NCBI GenBank assembly: GCA_003153505.1
Contig: PLZA01000069.1
Location: 1-64,000 of the forward strand
DNA length: 64,000 bases
Direction: 5' to 3'
DNA from: Candidatus Dormiibacterota bacterium
GTDB taxonomy: Bacteria > Chloroflexota > Dormibacteria > Aeolococcales > Aeolococcaceae
Part shown: in pieces, positions 59,238-64,000 of the stretch
Layout: every line of letters starts with the position of its first letter
Position numbering within the stretch: position 1 is the stretch's first letter
Position numbers and translations under genes: made by a program
Notes under the pieces: model-generated
What the model was told of the DNA's origin: nothing
The model's input: the letters and a program-made list of their open reading frames with translations, nothing else
The model's database searches: none

Positions 59238-59939
59238 ATGTCGGACTTGACAGCTGTTGGGATCACCGCCGGCTACGACGGACCGCCTGTCCTGGACAAG
59301 GTGTCAGTCAACGCCGAGGCACATACCACGACGGTGATCCTCGGTCCGAACGGTGCCGGAAAGTCGACGCTCGCAAAGGCGATCGTGGGGTTGCTCACGA
59401 TTCGCGAGGGAACGGTGACGCTGCTTGGAGAGAACATCACCGGGATGGGCCCGCACAAGCTGGTGCGCCGCGGCCTCGCCTACCTGCCCCAGCTCATGAA
59501 CATCTTCGATCAGATGAGCGTGATCGAGAACCTCGAGATGGGCGGCTACACCATCCAGGGCAGCCTGAATCAACGCGTCGACACTGTGTTCGAATTGTTT
59601 CCCGACTTGGCCAAGGATAGGCACAAGAAGAGCGGCGAACTGTCGGGTGGGCAGCAGCGAATGCTGGCGCTGGCGCGCCTGCTCATGACCGACCCGAAGG
59701 TCGCGATCCTTGACGAGCCGACGGCCGGTCTCTCACCGCTGTACGCCGAGCGCGTCTGGGAGCAGATCGACCGGATTCGAGGACTCGGTGTCGGGTTGCT
59801 CGTCGTCGAGCAGAACGCGAGCATCGCAATGGATCACGCCGACTCCGTTTTCCTGCTCGCCCAGGGACGCAACGTGACGTCGGGGCCCACCGCGGAGGTG
59901 CGCGGCCGCGACGAAGTCGCGCGGATCCTGGTCGGATAG
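59238..59939 (+). CDS. Branched-chain-type ABC importer ATPase (LivF-like)
   Basis: A 233-residue ATPase of normal LivF length. Walker A is GPNGAGKST, the Q-loop segment LAYLPQLMNIFDQMSVIENL, the signature ELSGGQQRML, Walker B VAILDEPTAGLS, and the H-loop position holds Gln (VVEQNA), as is usual for LivF. It pairs with the LivG-like ATPase to drive the LivH/LivM permeases. Confidence 0.92.
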   Translation: MSDLTAVGITAGYDGPPVLDKVSVNAEAHTTTVILGPNGAGKSTLAKAIVGLLTIREGTVTLLGENITGMGPHKLVRRGLAYLPQLMNIFDQMSVIENLEMGGYTIQGSLNQRVDTVFELFPDLAKDRHKKSGELSGGQQRMLALARLLMTDPKVAILDEPTAGLSPLYAERVWEQIDRIRGLGVGLLVVEQNASIAMDHADSVFLLAQGRNVTSGPTAEVRGRDEVARILVG

Positions 59940-59980
59940 TCAGGCACAACGATGAGGGCCGTCTTCGCGTCCGGAGGTCG

Positions 59981-61405
59981 GTGCCCCCATCGCTCGGTCG
60001 CGAGCCGCGATTGGTGCTGAACGCCCGCGGCGTGTCCGATCCCTCGTCGGTGGTGGATGTCGTCGTCTGCGGCGCCGGCATGGGCGGCTTGGTCGCCGCG
60101 ATTGCCGCTCTCGAGGACGGGGCAAGCGTCCTGGTTGTCGAGAAAGGCGCTGAGCCGGGAGGATCGCTGGCGCTGTCGGGCGGATACGTCTGGACATTCC
60201 CGACGTTCCGGGAGTACACGCGGTTCGTCCCCAACGGCGATCAGGACCTTGGGCGGATCCTCGTCGAGGACTTTGCCACCGGCGTCGAGTGGCTCGTCGA
60301 CCATCAGGTGCGCCTTGGTGCGCCCGTCGACGGACTGGGGCCCGACAGAGCGGGGTCGGGGTTTCGGATCGAGCCGGATCCGGTGTCGGGTGCTGTCGAA
60401 CCGATGGTCAAAGCTGTCCTGGATCTCGGCGGCGCAATCGAGTGCAGCACTCGAGTTGTCAGGCTCGAGCAGGATGAAGACGGCAGGGTCGTCGGCGCGT
60501 GCGTGCGAAACGCCGCCGGGACGCGGGTGGTTCGATGCAACAGTGTGATCCTGGCGACCGGCGGCTTCCAGGGAGACGCCGAGCTGATGGCGCGCCACGT
60601 GAGCCAGTGGTCCGACCGAGCGCTGCTGCGGGCGAGCTCATCGAGCACCGGTGATGGCCTGCGTCTCGCATTGACAGCAGGAGCGGCGACGAGTCGCGCG
60701 CTGAACGCTGTCTACGCGCACGTGATGCCGAAGCTCGACAGGCCACTCGACGCCGGGGGTTTCCGGGCGCTGACCCAGTTCTATGTCGAGGAGTGCCTGC
60801 TGCTCAACCTCGATGGTGTGCGATTCGTCGACGAGAGCCGCGGAGACGCGCTCTGCGGCCTGGAGTTGCTCCGCCAGCGCGAGGCCGCCGGATTCATCGT
60901 GCTTGACGAGGAGCGCCACCGCGGGTCGGTCATGGAGCCGTTCGTCCCCGACATGATGCGCAGCGATCCGCTCGCCGCCGTTCGGTCAGCCGGCGGGAAC
61001 GTGATCGTGGCGGAGTCGCTGGACGAGTTGTGCCAGCGTCTTGCCGGGTTCGGCGTCCCGCCGATGTCGGCGCTCACCACGATCAGCGGATTCGATGCTG
61101 CCGCCGAGGCAGGTGTTCCGGACGCCCTGCCGGTGCCCCGAGAACGCGGGCTGCACACGTGCAGGCAGGCGCCGTTCTACGCGATTCAGGTGATCCCGGG
61201 AGTGACGTTCACCGAGGGCGGCATTCGGGTCAACAGCGAGGCGCAGGCGCTCGACCGCGACGACCGCCCCGTGCGTGGCCTGTTCGTTGCTGGTGTCGAC
61301 GTCGGGGCCATCTCGAACACGGGCTACGCCGGAGCGCTCTCCGCGGCGCTGATCACGGGGCTGCGGGCGGGCATCCACGCAGCGCGAGCCGGCGTGCCGG
61401 CGTGA
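59981..61405 (+). CDS. Fumarate reductase/succinate dehydrogenase-type flavoprotein
   Basis: A 474-residue FAD protein of the fumarate reductase/tricarballylate dehydrogenase group. DVVVCGAGMGGLVAAIAALE binds FAD, SVLVVEKGAEPGGSLALSGG follows, and VILATGGFQGDAELM and GLFVAGVDVGAISNTGYAGA complete the FAD domain. It lacks any haem or iron-sulfur domain and is shorter than flavocytochromes. TcuA-type members oxidise tricarballylate to aconitate, which fits the island's PrpD-like enzymes. The GTG at 59981 lies 41 bases after the LivF-like gene. The MFS gene overlaps its stop (GTGA). Confidence 0.83.
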   Translation: MPPSLGREPRLVLNARGVSDPSSVVDVVVCGAGMGGLVAAIAALEDGASVLVVEKGAEPGGSLALSGGYVWTFPTFREYTRFVPNGDQDLGRILVEDFATGVEWLVDHQVRLGAPVDGLGPDRAGSGFRIEPDPVSGAVEPMVKAVLDLGGAIECSTRVVRLEQDEDGRVVGACVRNAAGTRVVRCNSVILATGGFQGDAELMARHVSQWSDRALLRASSSSTGDGLRLALTAGAATSRALNAVYAHVMPKLDRPLDAGGFRALTQFYVEECLLLNLDGVRFVDESRGDALCGLELLRQREAAGFIVLDEERHRGSVMEPFVPDMMRSDPLAAVRSAGGNVIVAESLDELCQRLAGFGVPPMSALTTISGFDAAAEAGVPDALPVPRERGLHTCRQAPFYAIQVIPGVTFTEGGIRVNSEAQALDRDDRPVRGLFVAGVDVGAISNTGYAGALSAALITGLRAGIHAARAGVPA

Positions 61406-62694
61406 GCGTTCCCCCCCAGGCAGACTCTCCGACCGTCGAGACGGGCGACGAGCCGGCTGTTCAGGGACCGTCGCTTCGAGCGCAGCAGTATCGATGGCGG
61501 ATCCTCGGCTCAGCACTGCTGATTCAGGTAACCATCTCGATCGTCACCCAGGGCTTCCCGGCGCTCGCACCCTTCGCCAAGGGTGACCTCGGACTGTCCC
61601 GGCCGGAGATCGGCATCTTCGCGACGATTCTCAATCTCGGAACGATGATCGCCCTGCTCCCGGCGGGCTGGGCGGTGGACGTGCTCGGCGAACGGCGCGT
61701 GCTCGTCGCGGGCGGTATCGCCGCCGGCTTGGTGACTGCGCTCACCGCCCTCGCGCCGACCTTCGCGGTGTTCCTGCCGCTGCTCATCATCATCGGGCTC
61801 GCCGGGGCCACGCCCACGCCGGCCGGGAGCACCGCGATCATCTCCGCATTTCACCTGCGCGACCGTGCGTTCGTGATGAGCATTCGCCAGGCCGGCGTTC
61901 CGCTCGGGGGCGCGCTTGCGGCGCTGATCCTGCCACCGATCGCGATCGCGGCTGGATGGCGCCAGGCGTTGTTCGTTGCCGCGGGCCTCGCGATCCTCGG
62001 GGCGCTCGTCGGCTATGCGCTCGTGCACCGTGCGCCGAGAAAGCCGCGGGGGCGGATCCGCCGCGATCGTGGATCGTTCAAGGCCGTGGCGACGCACGAC
62101 GCGACCTTCATCGGCCTGGCGGCGATCTTTCTGACCCTTGGTCAGTTCGTCCTGGTCAGTTACATCGCGCTGTATCTCTTCGAGACGTGGCACATGTCGC
62201 TGGCGGAGGCGTCGTGGTTTCTGGTCGCGGCCAATGCGGGCGGGGTGGCCGGACGGCTCTTCTGGGGAACGATCAGCGATCGCCTGTTCAAGGGGCGGCG
62301 TCGCGGCCCCCTCATCCTCGTGAGCCTCATCGGGGCCATCGGGTTCATCGTCCTCGGATGGGTTCCGGTATCGACGCCGATCGTGCTCCTGTTCGTGATC
62401 GTGTTCGCGCTCGGCGCGACGATCATCGGCTGGAATGGCGTGTACATCACCTTGCTCTCCGAGATCGCGCCGAGCGACAAGCGCGGCCGATCGGTGGCCT
62501 ATGGGATGGCGATCGCACAGGTGGGGATCTTCGGCGGGCCATTCGCCTTCGGCGTTCTGGTCGACTTCAGCGGCTCGTACAGGATCGCCTGGACAGCGGT
62601 TGCCCTCGCGCTCGTCGTTGCGGCGCTGCTGCTGCGCCAGATCGCGGAGGTGTCGACACAGGGGGTGACGGTCGAGACCGTGCCCGCGATATGA
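61402..62694 (+). CDS. MFS transporter
   Basis: A 430-residue major facilitator with twelve predicted helices. The basic loop between helices 2 and 3 is GWAVDVLGERRVLVAGG, and the second-half equivalent is WGTISDRLFKGRRRGP. AGATPTPAGSTAIISAFHLR is a proline-rich helix typical of carboxylate-type MFS members. The GTG overlaps the flavoprotein stop. It could import the same substrate as the ABC system or export an intermediate. Confidence 0.88.
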   Translation: MSVPPQADSPTVETGDEPAVQGPSLRAQQYRWRILGSALLIQVTISIVTQGFPALAPFAKGDLGLSRPEIGIFATILNLGTMIALLPAGWAVDVLGERRVLVAGGIAAGLVTALTALAPTFAVFLPLLIIIGLAGATPTPAGSTAIISAFHLRDRAFVMSIRQAGVPLGGALAALILPPIAIAAGWRQALFVAAGLAILGALVGYALVHRAPRKPRGRIRRDRGSFKAVATHDATFIGLAAIFLTLGQFVLVSYIALYLFETWHMSLAEASWFLVAANAGGVAGRLFWGTISDRLFKGRRRGPLILVSLIGAIGFIVLGWVPVSTPIVLLFVIVFALGATIIGWNGVYITLLSEIAPSDKRGRSVAYGMAIAQVGIFGGPFAFGVLVDFSGSYRIAWTAVALALVVAALLLRQIAEVSTQGVTVETVPAI

Positions 62695-62723
62695 CATGGA
62701 ACAGCCTCAGCGATCGATGAAAG

Positions 62724-62736
62724 GCCATATACCATC
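62724..62736. promoter_or_regulatory. Weak operator-like site E
   Basis: GCCATATACCATC, six bases upstream of the enolase-superfamily start and overlapping the region before its AGGAG. It keeps the CCN5CC spacing seen in site D but only part of the TATA arms. A weak candidate. Confidence 0.3.
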
Positions 62737-62742
62737 AGGAGA

Positions 62743-63966
62743 ATGCTCGTGACCTCCCAACCCTCCGCTCTCCCGACCGTGCGCGTGGAGACGCTTCCGG
62801 CGGTGACCATCCGGCGCGTCGAGATCATGCCGCTCAAGGTGCAGCTGACGTTCCGTCGCACCCTGTCGAAGGGCGTCGTCGCGGGCGATGATGCGCGTCC
62901 GTGGGTGGGCGATCCTGTGCTGATCAGGGTAGAGAGCACCGACGGTGTCGTCGGTTGCGGTCAGGTCCGTCCGCCCACGCCGTGGCTCGGCGAGACGACT
63001 GACAGCATCGTCGCAGCGCTTCGCCACTACTACGGACCTGCGCTGATCGGCGCGAATGCACTCGAACGCGAGCTGATCGGCCCGATGCTCGAGCGCCTCC
63101 TGCCCGCCAACTCGGTCGCGCTCGCCGGAGTCGACATGGCGCTCCATGATCTGGTCGGACGGACGTACGGATTGCCCGTCTACGCGCTGCTCGGCGGCAC
63201 ACGGCGGGTCATCCCGCTCGACTGGTCGATCTCCTTGAATCCGATCGACAGCATGGTCGCAGAGGCGACGCGTGCAGTCTCCGAATTCGGCGTCCGTACC
63301 ATCTGTCTCAAGATGGGGCCCAGTGCGCACTGGCAGGAGGACATCGCCACCTTCAAGCGCGTCCGATCGGAGGTCGGGCACGAGGTGGAGATCGGCATCG
63401 ACCCCAACGAAGGCTACGACTTGAGCACGACGCTCCGGGTGTTGCGAGCGCTCGAGGACGAGCACGTCGCCTACGTCGAGCAGCCGATGCATCGCGACGA
63501 CCACGAGGGATTGCGACTCCTGCGTGCGCAAGGCGCTGCACCGCTGCTCATCGACGAGAGCGCGATCCACGCGTCCGATGTCCAACGGCTCATCGCGCAC
63601 GGATGTTGCGACGGGCTCGTCCTGAAGCTCTGGAAGAGCGGGGGGTTTTCCGGAGTTCGACGCATGGCCACCCTCGCGGAGGCTGCGGGCTTGCAGACGA
63701 CGCTCGGCGGGGTCGCGCACGGCAGCCTGATCGAGGCTGCTGCGTGTGCACACGTGTATTCATCGCTGGCCGTACAGCCGATGGCGGCGGAATTCGTGCT
63801 CGGCCTCAACGTCGTCGACAACGACCCGATCGCCACTCCAGCATCGGATTTCGCGGTCAGAGACGGCTCGGTGTGCGCTCCCTCGGCGCCGGGTCTCGGC
63901 ATCGACGTGGACATCGATGCTGCACGGAGTCTCGCGCTCGCGACGTTCATCGTGGACGACGTCTGA
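62743..63966 (+). CDS. Enolase superfamily (muconate lactonizing/mandelate racemase-like)
   Basis: A 407-residue enolase-superfamily enzyme. Metal ligands are the Asp in IGIDPNEGYD, the Glu in YVEQPM and the acidic residue in LLIDESAI. The MLE-type KxK motif reads CLKMG, so the first Lys is Cys while the second is kept. The opposite-face Lys is in LKLWKSGG. The superfamily removes a proton alpha to a carboxylate, giving cycloisomerisation, racemisation or dehydration. AGGAG directly precedes the ATG; a GTG two codons later has better spacing. The gene is complete and ends 34 bases before the window edge. Confidence 0.85.
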   Translation: MLVTSQPSALPTVRVETLPAVTIRRVEIMPLKVQLTFRRTLSKGVVAGDDARPWVGDPVLIRVESTDGVVGCGQVRPPTPWLGETTDSIVAALRHYYGPALIGANALERELIGPMLERLLPANSVALAGVDMALHDLVGRTYGLPVYALLGGTRRVIPLDWSISLNPIDSMVAEATRAVSEFGVRTICLKMGPSAHWQEDIATFKRVRSEVGHEVEIGIDPNEGYDLSTTLRVLRALEDEHVAYVEQPMHRDDHEGLRLLRAQGAAPLLIDESAIHASDVQRLIAHGCCDGLVLKLWKSGGFSGVRRMATLAEAAGLQTTLGGVAHGSLIEAAACAHVYSSLAVQPMAAEFVLGLNVVDNDPIATPASDFAVRDGSVCAPSAPGLGIDVDIDAARSLALATFIVDDV

Positions 63967-64000
63967 ACCGCGCAGTGGAAGGAGCCGCGCCGTCGATCGC

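Noticed and set aside
1-64000. tRNA, rRNA, CRISPR arrays and insertion sequences
   Set aside because: No TTCGAATCC-type T-loop within a cloverleaf context, no rRNA-like conserved blocks, no regularly spaced direct repeats and no transposase or integrase motifs were seen by eye. Short or diverged examples could have been missed.

Overview
The window is a GC-rich bacterial chromosome segment with densely packed, often ATGA- or GTGA-overlapping genes, frequent GTG and TTG starts, a luciferase-like F420-type oxidoreductase, a Flp-type prepilin and secreted proteins built from short Trp/Cys repeats. Together these suggest a soil-type Actinomycetota or Chloroflexota/Dormibacterota-like organism. 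That assignment is an inference; no rRNA or tRNA gene was seen that could fix it.

Layout. (1) 0-4.8 kb: a four-repeat acidic/His-rich small gene broken by an in-frame TGA, then a glpABC operon for anaerobic glycerol-3-phosphate dehydrogenase. (2) 4.8-31.4 kb: a mixed zone of small unknown genes, two structured-RNA-like elements and several decayed gene fragments (prolyl aminopeptidase, HAD hydrolase, aldo/keto reductase, histidine kinase, probable ComM, NDP-sugar epimerase, a repeat protein). Between these lie intact units: a CoA-transferase, a membrane-protein/dehydrogenase operon, a lipoprotein, a heterodimeric ABC exporter, and a five-gene operon (pterin synthase-like enzyme, methyltransferase, glycosyltransferase, SDR, cupin). 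Two paralogous secreted repeat proteins, an F420-type oxidoreductase, a pilin and an aldo/keto reductase follow. (3) 31.5-35 kb: citrate synthase, a split chromate-type transporter and a D-2-hydroxyacid dehydrogenase.

(4) 35-64 kb: a large catabolic island. It holds three beta-decarboxylating dehydrogenases (isocitrate, D-malate/tartrate and unassigned types), a methylisocitrate-lyase-like enzyme, three MmgE/PrpD paralogues, an RraA-like aldolase, a CaiB-type CoA-transferase, a CitE/HpcH-type lyase, hydantoinase/oxoprolinase A and B subunits, a fumarylacetoacetate-hydrolase-family enzyme, a DUF6282 amidohydrolase-like protein and a DRE-TIM protein that has lost its usual metal ligands. A complete branched-chain-type ABC importer, a fumarate-reductase-type flavoprotein, an MFS transporter and an enolase-superfamily enzyme complete it. 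The only regulator is a GntR/FCD protein.

Four promoter regions of the island (prpB-like, prpD1, FAH-family gene, importer) carry related AT-rich inverted repeats of the form TATA-N3-TATA, and a fifth (enolase-superfamily gene) has a weak match. They look like one regulon. The likely job of the island is uptake and breakdown of a branched or substituted di/tricarboxylate, or of a cyclic imide or amide that yields one. The exact substrate cannot be read from the sequence.
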